The notes beneath the pieces are model-generated. The model was not told the DNA's origin. It was given only the letters and a program-made list of their open reading frames with translations, and did not search any database. From NCBI GenBank assembly GCA_028718045.1, contig JAQUMQ010000105.1:1-5700 (forward strand): a DNA stretch of 5,700 nt, given 5' to 3'. Of the stretch, positions 1 through 5,700 are shown one piece after another. The translations under genes and the position numbers were made by a program. Numbering within the stretch: position 1 is the stretch's first letter; each line of letters starts with the position of its first letter. This stretch comes from Actinomycetota bacterium. Lineage in GTDB: Bacteria > Actinomycetota > Humimicrobiia > Humimicrobiales > Humimicrobiaceae.

Positions 1-976
1 ACCTTGAGCTTATTTCTGCGGTTATGTTTCCATACTTGTTCTTTATGGAATCCGTGCAAAGCTTCTCAAGGTAGCTATCTTTTGTGTAACCGCCAGGGAC
101 TGTAAACGGAGGAATGAGATCTAAATTGAATTTAAGATCGACATTGCACCTTTGGGCAATTTCCATGGTATTTTCAACTGCACCAGGAAAATTTTTGAAT
201 ATATTTAAAACATCGCCATAATTTTTTAAATAATACTCCTGCGTCGAAAATTTTAATCTTTTAGTTTCGTTTATTGTGGTTCCCATTTGTATGCAAAGCA
301 ACACATCGTGATAATAGCTATCTTCCTTTGTCAGATAATGAACGTCATTTGTGCCAACCATCGGAATTTTTTTGCTTAAAGATAATTCAAGAAGATTTTT
401 ATTTACTGACGCTTGCTCGGGAATACCTGAATCCTGAATTTCCAGAAAAAAATTATCCTTTCCGAATATGTCTATATATTCTTCCAAGGCATTTCTTGCT
501 TTGTCTGCTTTTCCCGATTGGAATAATCTGGCTATTTCTCCTTTTATGCAGCCGCTTAATGCAATAAGACCTTGGCCATATTCTCTTAAAAGCTCCTTGT
601 CTATTCTTGGCTTGTAATAAAAGCCTTCCAAAAAACCCAGACTGACCAATTTCATTAAATTCTTGTAACCTTTGATATTTTCGGCAATCAAAGTAAGATG
701 ATAAAAATTATCATCGCCATTGTTTTTCCTTATTTGCTTATCCAACCTGCCATTTGGAGCAAGGTAAACCTCGCAGCCAAGCAACGGTTTTATTTGTGCT
801 TTTTTTGCCGCATTATAAAATTCTATTATTCCGTACATAACTCCATGATCTGTCAAAGCTACCGCAGGCATACCGAATTCCTGAACTTTTTTTATTAAAT
901 CTTTTATACGGACAGCACCGTCAAGAAGTGAGTATTCGCTATGAACATGAAGATGAACAAAATTGTTGATACTCAT
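1..976 (-). CDS. dnaE: DNA polymerase III subunit alpha, N-terminal part (cut by window edge)
   Basis: This is the catalytic subunit of the replicative DNA polymerase III, acting in the cytoplasm at the replication fork. Only the first 325 codons are present; full proteins of this family are about 1,100-1,200 residues, so the polymerase palm, fingers and C-terminal domains lie beyond base 1. The visible part is the PHP domain and its continuation. It opens with the DnaE1 signature HLHVHSEYSLLDGA (residues 8-21), then LTDHG (41-45), GCEVYL (67-72), FYHLTLIA (91-98), SGCIKGEI (141-148) and TNDVHYL (209-215). The probable metal ligands H10, H12, D19, H44, E69, H93, C143, D211 and H213 are all present. 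The ATG at 976 fits the usual family N-terminus, and an in-frame TAA two codons upstream rules out a longer start. A weak AGGGTGG sequence lies about 11 bases before the start. It follows larB by 124 bases on the same strand. No frameshift is seen. Confidence 0.96.
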   Translation of the reverse strand, partial: MSINNFVHLHVHSEYSLLDGAVRIKDLIKKVQEFGMPAVALTDHGVMYGIIEFYNAAKKAQIKPLLGCEVYLAPNGRLDKQIRKNNGDDNFYHLTLIAENIKGYKNLMKLVSLGFLEGFYYKPRIDKELLREYGQGLIALSGCIKGEIARLFQSGKADKARNALEEYIDIFGKDNFFLEIQDSGIPEQASVNKNLLELSLSKKIPMVGTNDVHYLTKEDSYYHDVLLCIQMGTTINETKRLKFSTQEYYLKNYGDVLNIFKNFPGAVENTMEIAQRCNVDLKFNLDLIPPFTVPGGYTKDSYLEKLCTDSIKNKYGNITAEISSR

Positions 977-1100
977 TTTTTAAAAAACCACCCTGTACAT
1001 TTCCTTAAAAGAGGTAATACAAATTACACATTAAAAAATACTTTAAAACACGATTAACGCAATAAACATTATTTTATACATGAATATGTTGTTTTAAATG
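977..1100 (-). other. larB-dnaE intergenic region, dnaE leader
   Basis: This 124-base, very AT-rich gap holds no convincing gene. No GC-rich hairpin followed by a T run is visible after larB, so a rho-independent terminator is not supported and read-through from the upstream operon into dnaE is possible. A poor promoter match can be read on the minus strand: TTGCGT at 1062-1057, a 16-base spacer, and TATTTT at 1040-1035. Other AT-rich matches are equally plausible, so I do not call a promoter. A six-codon frame (MYRVVF, 1000-980) ends at a TAA just before the dnaE start and in the same frame. A short inverted repeat, GTAAT and ATTAC with a 4-base loop, lies near 1013-1026 and is too weak to interpret. 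Confidence 0.4.
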
Positions 1101-1874
1101 TTATGCTTTGCCTTTGATTTTATTATTTATAATACCAGATAAATAGCCTGCACCAAAGCCGTTGTCGATATTTACAATCGCAAGACCCGGACTGCAAGAA
1201 TTAAGCATGGTAAGCAAAGATGACAGGCCCTTGAAATTTGTCCCGTATCCGATACTTGTAGGGACGCCTATCACGGGACATTTTACGATCGAACTTACAA
1301 GTCCCGGAAGCGCACCTTCCATACCCGCAACAACAATTATGACATTTGCTTTCAGTAGCTCTTCCTTAAAACTTAATAATCTATGAATACCTGCTATGCC
1401 CACATCATAAATCTTTTTAACATCGTTTCCCATTAAATATGCTGTTATATAAGCCTCCTCTGCCACCGGTATATCTGATGTTCCGGCACATACAATAAAA
1501 ATCCCGTCCGTTAAATTATCGTCATGTTTACTGCTTTTCGTATAAATGATATTTGCATCCTCAACAAAATAAATATCACTTATTTCTTTGCTTAACAAGC
1601 TAAATGTTTCTTTATTCGTTCTGGTTATCAACAAAGTATCCGAATATTTCAATATTTTTTTTGCTATTTCAAGAGTCTGAACGGCAGTTTTATTTGCACC
1701 GTAAATAACTTCAGGAAAGCCTTTTCTTAATTTTCTATGATGATCTATTTTTGCATATCCTATGTCTTCGAAATAAATATCTCTTATTTTGGATTTGAAC
1801 AATTCTTTGGATATTTTTTCTTTTTTGAAACTTTCAAAAAGCTCTTCAATGATATTGTCAAAATTATTTTCCAT
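1101..1874 (-). CDS. larB: LarB, nickel-pincer cofactor biosynthesis carboxylase/hydrolase
   Basis: LarB carboxylates the pyridine ring of nicotinic acid adenine dinucleotide and hydrolyses its phosphoanhydride, the first step towards the nickel-pincer nucleotide used by lactate racemase (LarA) and relatives. The C-terminal half resembles PurE (AIR carboxylase), hence older names such as PurE-related protein. The 257 residues match the family's usual length. Signatures are DHHRKLRKGFPEVIYG (44-59), CAGTSDIPVAEEA (129-141), DVGIAGIHRLL (157-167), VVAGMEGALPGLV (181-193), VPTSIGYGTNFKG (204-216) and NIDNGFGAG (235-243). C227 in the NSCSPG motif aligns with the family cysteine reported to form a covalent pyridine intermediate. 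The ATG at 1874 gives a normal N-terminus, but no good Shine-Dalgarno sequence precedes it, only A-rich sequence. It lies 38 bases after cimA, probably as the last gene of that operon. The Lar partners are not in the window. Confidence 0.93.
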   Translation of the reverse strand: MENNFDNIIEELFESFKKEKISKELFKSKIRDIYFEDIGYAKIDHHRKLRKGFPEVIYGANKTAVQTLEIAKKILKYSDTLLITRTNKETFSLLSKEISDIYFVEDANIIYTKSSKHDDNLTDGIFIVCAGTSDIPVAEEAYITAYLMGNDVKKIYDVGIAGIHRLLSFKEELLKANVIIVVAGMEGALPGLVSSIVKCPVIGVPTSIGYGTNFKGLSSLLTMLNSCSPGLAIVNIDNGFGAGYLSGIINNKIKGKA

Positions 1875-1912
1875 ATTTTTTTTAAAATCGATCTTTACAG
1901 TTAATTAATATT

Positions 1913-3481
1913 CTAACTAACTTCGTTTAACCCATATATAATACTGTCTTGTAAAGCTTGCCAACTTGCTTCGATTATATTCTCGGACACGCCGATGGTT
2001 CCCCAACTGTTTTCGCCGTCGGAGGATTCAATCAATACTCTTACTACATCTCCCGTACCTTTCTTTTCATTTAGCACCCTTACCTTGAAATCCGTCAACT
2101 TTATTTTTTTAAGTTTAGGATAAAACCTTGTCAAAGCTTTTCTGAGAGCCATATCAAGAGCATTGACAGGACCCACGCCTTCACCTGTTTCGATGATTCT
2201 TTCCTTATTTATAAGAATTTTTACAGTGGCTTCTGAAAGCATTTCGCCATTTTCTTTTTTTTCATTAAGCACTCTGAAACTTTCCAGAGTAAAATAATTC
2301 TTTTTTTCTCCTGCAACATCCTTTACAAGCAATTCGAAACTGGCATCAGCAGCTTCGAACTGATAGCCTTTATGCTCCAACATCTGAATTTTCTCGAGTA
2401 TTTCGCCTACCTTTTTAGAGTTATTTTCCAAATCTATGCCAAATTCTTTCGCTTTTATGACTATGGATTTTTTTCCCGAAAGTTCGCTTATAAGTATTCT
2501 TCTTTTATTTCCTACCGATTCAGGTGGAATATGTTCAAATGCAGTCGTAAATTTGCTTATTCCGCTTACATGCATTCCCCCTTTATGAGCAAAAGCACTT
2601 ACTCCTACGAAGGGTTGATGGCTGAGCGGAATTTGATTTGCCAATTCAGCTACGAATCTTGAAAGGCTTGTTAAATTTTTGATACTGTCCGAATCTTTAA
2701 GACATTGTTTGTCAAGCTTGATTTGTAAATTTGGGATTATCTGACACAAATCGGCATTGCCTGACCTTTCGCCGTAACCATTAATTGTCCCTTGTACCAT
2801 AATTGCTCCGCATTCTACTGAGATTATAGAATTAGCCACGGCACAACCACCATCGTTGTGAAAATGGATTCCCAAGGGAACTTTTATTTCTTTTCTTATC
2901 TTTGCAATGATATTTTCTATTTCCGTTGGAAGAAAACCGCCATTTGTATCACATAACACGATAAAATCTGCTCCTGCATCTGCCGCCGTCTTTAAAGTTT
3001 TCATTGCATATTCAGAATTTTGTCTGAAGCCATCAAAAAAATGTTCCCCGTCAAATATCACTTCTTTTACATTCTTTTTCAAATATTGCACAGAGTCAAA
3101 AATCATTTCAAGATTGTGCGCGAGCGTAGTTTCAATAACTTTTTCAACATGAAACGATGAAGATTTTCCGAATATGCACACTGAGTCTGCTTTTGAATCA
3201 ATAAGCAACCTGATATTCTCATCGTCTTGTACCGCAACATTTTTATATTTGGTCCTGCCAAACGCAACAATTTTTGAGTGGTTATATTTTCTGGCTTTCA
3301 ATGTTTCGAAAAGTTCCTCGTCTTTGGGGTTGGATGCCGGAAAACCAACTTCGATGTAATCGATCCCAATGTCGTCTAATTTTTCGATTATTTGAAGCTT
3401 GTCTCTGACAGATAGCGAAATACTTTCTCCCTGCGTGCCGTCTCTTAAAGTTGTATCATATATGTATATTTTATCAGACAT
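1913..3481 (-). CDS. cimA: (R)-citramalate synthase
   Basis: The enzyme condenses acetyl-CoA with pyruvate to give (R)-citramalate, opening the threonine-independent route to 2-oxobutyrate and isoleucine. The 522-residue protein has the DRE-TIM (HMG-CoA lyase-like) barrel at about 4-270, a linker, and a LeuA-type regulatory domain at about 375-518. Visible motifs are DTTLRDGTQGE (9-19, metal and catalytic residues R13, D14), FDGEHFFDGF (143-152), GIHFHNDGG (204-212, metal ligands H206 and H208), NGYGERSGNADL (234-245), SHQPFVGVSAFAHKGGMHV (287-305), ELSGKKS (333-339), GVGPVNALDMALRKAL (435-450) and IGVSENIIEASWQAL (496-510). The DGEHFFDG motif separates CimA from 2-isopropylmalate and homocitrate synthases, which carry an FSxED-type motif there. 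The regulatory domain suggests feedback inhibition, probably by isoleucine. The ATG at 3481 has a clear AGGAG 5 bases upstream and lies 8 bases after leuB, indicating co-translation with leuCDB. Confidence 0.95.
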   Translation of the reverse strand: MSDKIYIYDTTLRDGTQGESISLSVRDKLQIIEKLDDIGIDYIEVGFPASNPKDEELFETLKARKYNHSKIVAFGRTKYKNVAVQDDENIRLLIDSKADSVCIFGKSSSFHVEKVIETTLAHNLEMIFDSVQYLKKNVKEVIFDGEHFFDGFRQNSEYAMKTLKTAADAGADFIVLCDTNGGFLPTEIENIIAKIRKEIKVPLGIHFHNDGGCAVANSIISVECGAIMVQGTINGYGERSGNADLCQIIPNLQIKLDKQCLKDSDSIKNLTSLSRFVAELANQIPLSHQPFVGVSAFAHKGGMHVSGISKFTTAFEHIPPESVGNKRRILISELSGKKSIVIKAKEFGIDLENNSKKVGEILEKIQMLEHKGYQFEAADASFELLVKDVAGEKKNYFTLESFRVLNEKKENGEMLSEATVKILINKERIIETGEGVGPVNALDMALRKALTRFYPKLKKIKLTDFKVRVLNEKKGTGDVVRVLIESSDGENSWGTIGVSENIIEASWQALQDSIIYGLNEVS

Positions 3482-3486
3482 CTTGA

Positions 3487-3491
3487 CTCCT
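3487..3491 (-). promoter_or_regulatory. cimA ribosome binding site overlapping the leuB stop codon
   Basis: AGGAG on the minus strand lies 5 bases before the cimA ATG. It shares its first two bases with the TAG stop codon of leuB, so ribosomes finishing leuB uncover or directly reuse this site. It fixes the cimA start at 3481. Confidence 0.8.
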
Positions 3492-4578
3492 AATTATTTA
3501 AGCAAATAATTTTAATTTCATTTACAATTAAGTTGCCCATATCGTTTGTGGAAACTAACTTTTTATCGTCATCATAAATATCAGCCGTCCTGTAACCTTT
3601 TTCAAGAACAGTATCGACAGCTTTTTCTATAATATCGGCTTGCAAAGCTAAATTAAGACTATACCTTAAAAGCATTGCCAATGACAATATCTGTGCAATC
3701 GGATTTGCTTTACCTTGCCCTTGAATATCTGGTGCACTACCATGAATTGGTTCATACATACCCAGGCTATCTTCTCTTAGCGACGCACTTGGAAGAAGAC
3801 CTATCGAACCTGAAATCATTGCAGTTTCGTCGCTTAAAATGTCTCCGAACATATTTGATGTCAGTATTACGTCAAACTGCTTAGGATTTCGGATAAGCTG
3901 CATTGATGTATTATCGACATACATATGATTTAATTCAATATCCTCATACTCTTTGTGAACATTATTTACAATTTCCCTCCAAAGTCTGGAGCTTTCAAGA
4001 ATGTTTGCTTTGTCTACGGAAGTTACCTTCCCCTTCCTGATTTTGGCTGTTTTAAATCCAAGCCTTGCAATTCTTTCGACCTCATAAGTATAATATTTTT
4101 CTATATCGTAAGCATACTCACCTTTTTCGTCCGACGACCTTTTCTTTTCCCCAAAATAAATGCCTCCTGTCAGTTCCCTCAAAACAAGTATGTCCACTCC
4201 GCTTAAGACTTCTTCTTTTAGTGTCGACGAAGATATAAGCGATTTGTAGATTTTGACAGGTCTTAAATTTGCGAAAAGATCCAGGTCTTTTCTCACTTTA
4301 AGCAATGCATCTTCGGGTCTTGGCTTACCGGGCAAAGTAGTATCCCATTTTGGACCACCTACAGCTCCCAATAAAACTGCATTTGAATTTTTACATTTTT
4401 CGATAGTTTCATCTTTGATCGGAATACCATACTTATCTATCGCGATTCCTCCTATATCTCCATACTCGTAATTAATTTTCAAATCATATCTTAAAGTCAA
4501 AAAATCCAATATTTTTATGGCTTCATTTATTATTTCGGGACCTATTCCATCACCAGGCAAAACCATTATATTTTTCAT
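3490..4578 (-). CDS. leuB: 3-isopropylmalate dehydrogenase
   Basis: This NAD-dependent beta-decarboxylating dehydrogenase converts 3-isopropylmalate to 2-oxoisocaproate (leucine pathway). In citramalate pathways it also converts erythro-3-methylmalate to 2-oxobutyrate. The 362 residues match the usual LeuB length. Motifs are LPGDGIGPE (7-15), GAVGGPKWD (71-79), LLKVRKDLDLFANLRP (92-107), LRELTGGIYFG (133-143), VDKANIL (188-194), the NTSMQL segment after D222, NMFGDILSDE (242-251) and YEPIHGSAPDI (275-285). The catalytic and substrate/metal residues R96, R106, R134, Y141, K190, D222, D246 and D250 are present. GPKWD and LRELTGGIYFG favour LeuB over isocitrate or tartrate dehydrogenases. I choose the ATG at 4578 over the adjacent TTG at 4581, because the AAGGAG site then has a 5-base spacer. 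It overlaps the leuD stop by one base and ends 8 bases before cimA. Confidence 0.97.
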   Translation of the reverse strand: MKNIMVLPGDGIGPEIINEAIKILDFLTLRYDLKINYEYGDIGGIAIDKYGIPIKDETIEKCKNSNAVLLGAVGGPKWDTTLPGKPRPEDALLKVRKDLDLFANLRPVKIYKSLISSSTLKEEVLSGVDILVLRELTGGIYFGEKKRSSDEKGEYAYDIEKYYTYEVERIARLGFKTAKIRKGKVTSVDKANILESSRLWREIVNNVHKEYEDIELNHMYVDNTSMQLIRNPKQFDVILTSNMFGDILSDETAMISGSIGLLPSASLREDSLGMYEPIHGSAPDIQGQGKANPIAQILSLAMLLRYSLNLALQADIIEKAVDTVLEKGYRTADIYDDDKKLVSTNDMGNLIVNEIKIICLNN

Positions 4579-5078
4579 CAATTCTCCTTGGATATCTCTG
4601 ATTTAACAAAATTAACATAACCGCCGCTTTTTATAAGCTTTTGTATGAACTCAGGAAATGGATTCGTTTTAAATTCTTTCCGTAAGGTTATATCTCGAAT
4701 TATTCCCGTATCGAAATCGACTTCAAGATCATCCCCGTCTTCAATATTTTTTGCTGCTTCTGGATGTATAATCACAGGCAATCCGATATTTATTGCATTT
4801 CTAAAAAATATTCTTGCAAATGATTCTGCAATTATAAGTTTGATACCGCTTGCTTTTATCGAAATGGGAGCATGCTCCCTGGAAGAACCGCATCCAAAAT
4901 TTTCACCTGCGATAATTATTTTTCTGTTTTTCGATTTATTAAAAAAATCCTTGTCCAGATCTTCAAAACAATGAATGGCAAGTTCGCTTTCCGAGCTTGT
5001 ATTCAAATATCTTGCAGGAATAATAACATCGGTATCGACGTTGCTTCCATATTTTATCGATTTATCTTTAATAATCAT
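4578..5078 (-). CDS. leuD: 3-isopropylmalate dehydratase small subunit
   Basis: LeuD is the swivel-domain subunit that pairs with LeuC to isomerise 2-isopropylmalate to 3-isopropylmalate, and citramalate to erythro-3-methylmalate. At 166 residues it is the short archaeal/clostridial type, not the roughly 200-residue enterobacterial form. Motifs are YGSNVDTDVIIPARYLN (10-26), AGENFGCGSSREHAP (57-71, the aconitase swivel signature) and ESFARIFFRNAINIGLP (85-101). The residues after PARYL (YLNT, 24-27) lie in the loop that governs substrate choice in this family. The ATG at 5078 gives a family-like N-terminus and follows AAAGGAG with a 4-base spacer; the frame stays open to a TTG at 5108, but that lacks a binding site and would add ten unconserved residues. 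It starts 35 bases after the leuC stop and overlaps leuB by one base. Confidence 0.96.
   Translation of the reverse strand: MIIKDKSIKYGSNVDTDVIIPARYLNTSSESELAIHCFEDLDKDFFNKSKNRKIIIAGENFGCGSSREHAPISIKASGIKLIIAESFARIFFRNAINIGLPVIIHPEAAKNIEDGDDLEVDFDTGIIRDITLRKEFKTNPFPEFIQKLIKSGGYVNFVKSEISKEN
4584..4589 (-). promoter_or_regulatory. leuB ribosome binding site inside the leuD 3' end
   Basis: AAGGAG on the minus strand encodes the Lys-Glu near the end of LeuD and lies 5 bases before the leuB ATG at 4578. With the one-base stop/start overlap (TGATG), this points to translational coupling of leuD and leuB. It also decides against the in-frame TTG one codon earlier, which would leave only a 2-base spacer. 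Confidence 0.8.
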
Positions 5079-5082
5079 TTCT

Positions 5083-5089
5083 CTCCTTT
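5083..5089 (-). promoter_or_regulatory. leuD ribosome binding site
   Basis: AAAGGAG on the minus strand lies 4 bases before the ATG at 5078, a slightly tight spacing. It supports that start over the in-frame TTG at 5108, and it lies in the 35-base gap between leuC and leuD. Confidence 0.75.
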
Positions 5090-5113
5090 GATATAAAAAA
5101 ATTAGCACAAATC

Positions 5114-5700
5114 TTAGTTTTCGGGTACACTGATTTTACCTGTCAATGCAGTCGCAGCAGCCACGGCTGGGCCGGAAAGATAAACCTCGCTTTTAGGGTG
5201 CCCCATCCTACCCACAAAATTCCTGTTGGTTGTCGACAATGCTTTTTCCCCTTGCGCAAGAATTCCCATATGTCCGCCAAGGCATGGGCCGCATGTTGGA
5301 GTGCTCACTACGCAACCTGCTTTGATAAAGTTTTCAATAAATCCTTTCTCTAAAGCCTCGAGATAAATTTTTTGGGTTGCGGGAATAATAATCACCCTTA
5401 GGTTTTTATTGACCTTTCTGCCTGCCATTATATCATTTGCGATCTTCAAATCTTCCACTCTGCCGTTTGTGCACGACCCAATCACAACCTGGTCTACCGT
5501 TACGTTTGCCAGATCCTTTGCTTTTTTTACATTAGATGGAAGATGAGGAACAGCAACCAAAAGATCGATTTCATTTGAATTTATATCATAAATCTTTTCA
5601 TACGAAACATCCGAGTCGCTTTCAAATATTTTATATTCCGTATCTTTTTTGGTGGTATTATTCAAAAATTCCCTGGTTTTCAAATCTACGTTAAATATTC
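5114..5700 (-). CDS. leuC: 3-isopropylmalate dehydratase large subunit, C-terminal part (cut by window edge)
   Basis: LeuC carries the [4Fe-4S] cluster and the active site of the isopropylmalate (and citramalate) isomerase and works with LeuD. The visible 194 residues are the C-terminal part of a protein that is usually about 420 residues in this short-type family. The frame runs open to the window edge, so the TTG at 5683 is an internal codon and not a start. Motifs include AVPHLPSN, VIGSCTNGR, STPTCGPCLGGHMG and TTNRNFVGRMGH. The three cluster-ligand cysteines are at fragment residues 76, 136 and 139. The GRMGHPKSEVYLSGPAVAAA tail is typical of the family. It ends with TAA, 35 bases before leuD, and appears to be upstream of leuD in the same operon. 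No damage is seen in the visible part. Confidence 0.96.
   Translation of the reverse strand, partial: IFNVDLKTREFLNNTTKKDTEYKIFESDSDVSYEKIYDINSNEIDLLVAVPHLPSNVKKAKDLANVTVDQVVIGSCTNGRVEDLKIANDIMAGRKVNKNLRVIIIPATQKIYLEALEKGFIENFIKAGCVVSTPTCGPCLGGHMGILAQGEKALSTTNRNFVGRMGHPKSEVYLSGPAVAAATALTGKISVPEN

Noticed and set aside
274..567. Plus-strand open frame of 97 codons
   Set aside because: It lies wholly antisense to the clearly conserved dnaE coding frame and its translation has no recognisable motif. The same applies to the 66-codon plus-strand frame at 698-898.
1078..1090. ACAT-ATTC-ATGT inverted repeat just after larB as a terminator
   Set aside because: The four-pair AT-rich stem has no T tract after it and is too weak.
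1101..1874. PurE (AIR carboxylase) as the identity of this gene
   Set aside because: The C-terminal half is PurE-like, but the protein has the longer LarB N-terminal half with DHHRKLRKGFPEVI and the LarB cysteine motif.
1880..1912. AT-rich inverted repeat between cimA and larB (GTTA ... TAAC around TTAATTAA)
   Set aside because: The stem is only 4-5 A/T-rich pairs with no following T run, which is expected by chance in such AT-rich DNA and is not a terminator.
1913..3481. 2-isopropylmalate synthase (leuA) or homocitrate synthase as the identity of this gene
   Set aside because: The DGEHFFDGF motif and the ELSGKKS and IGVSENIIEASWQAL regions are CimA-type; LeuA has an FSxED-type motif in place of DGEHFF.
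1162..4974. Several plus-strand open frames of 60-110 codons opposite larB, cimA, leuB and leuD
   Set aside because: All are mirror frames of well-conserved genes, with no recognisable domains and no convincing binding sites.
5079..5108. Longer leuD starting at a TTG at 5108
   Set aside because: It would add ten unconserved residues and has no binding site, while the ATG at 5078 has AAAGGAG upstream and a family-like N-terminus.
5114..5683. A short 189-residue protein starting at a TTG at 5683
   Set aside because: The frame is open to the window edge and the protein is plainly the C-terminal part of LeuC, so this TTG is an internal leucine codon.

Overview
The window comes from an AT-rich bacterial chromosome (roughly one third G+C by eye). 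Six genes sit on the minus strand and together fill nearly all of it. I recognise every one. The lineage cannot be fixed from this sequence. The AT-rich composition, the strong AGGAG ribosome binding sites, the small separate LeuC/LeuD subunits of the archaeal/clostridial type, a CimA-type citramalate synthase and a LarB fit an anaerobic Firmicute or a deltaproteobacterium-like organism, but this is inference.

Reading in the direction of transcription (from high to low coordinates), the layout is: the C-terminal part of leuC (5114-5700, cut by the window edge), leuD (4578-5078), leuB (3490-4578), cimA (1913-3481), larB (1101-1874), a 124-base intergenic gap, and the first 325 codons of dnaE (1-976, cut by the window edge). 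leuD and leuB overlap by one base and leuB and cimA are 8 bases apart, so leuCDB-cimA looks like one translationally coupled operon. Its promoter would be upstream of leuC, outside the window. larB follows 38 bases after cimA and is probably co-transcribed, although its ribosome binding site is poor.

The first four genes form a coherent pathway. CimA would condense pyruvate and acetyl-CoA to (R)-citramalate. The LeuCD isomerase then makes beta-methylmalate, and LeuB oxidatively decarboxylates it to 2-oxobutyrate, the precursor of isoleucine. LeuCDB also serve leucine synthesis, but no leuA is visible here. larB belongs to a different process, the first step of nickel-pincer nucleotide cofactor synthesis, and stands without larA, larC or larE in this window. 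dnaE is the replicative DNA polymerase III alpha subunit, with an apparently metal-competent PHP domain.

I found no RNA genes, mobile elements, CRISPR arrays, convincing hairpin terminators or evident unknown gene system. The open frames on the plus strand all run antisense to well-recognised genes and are not annotated. The points worth a second look are the orphan larB and the leucine/citramalate gene arrangement beside the replicase gene.
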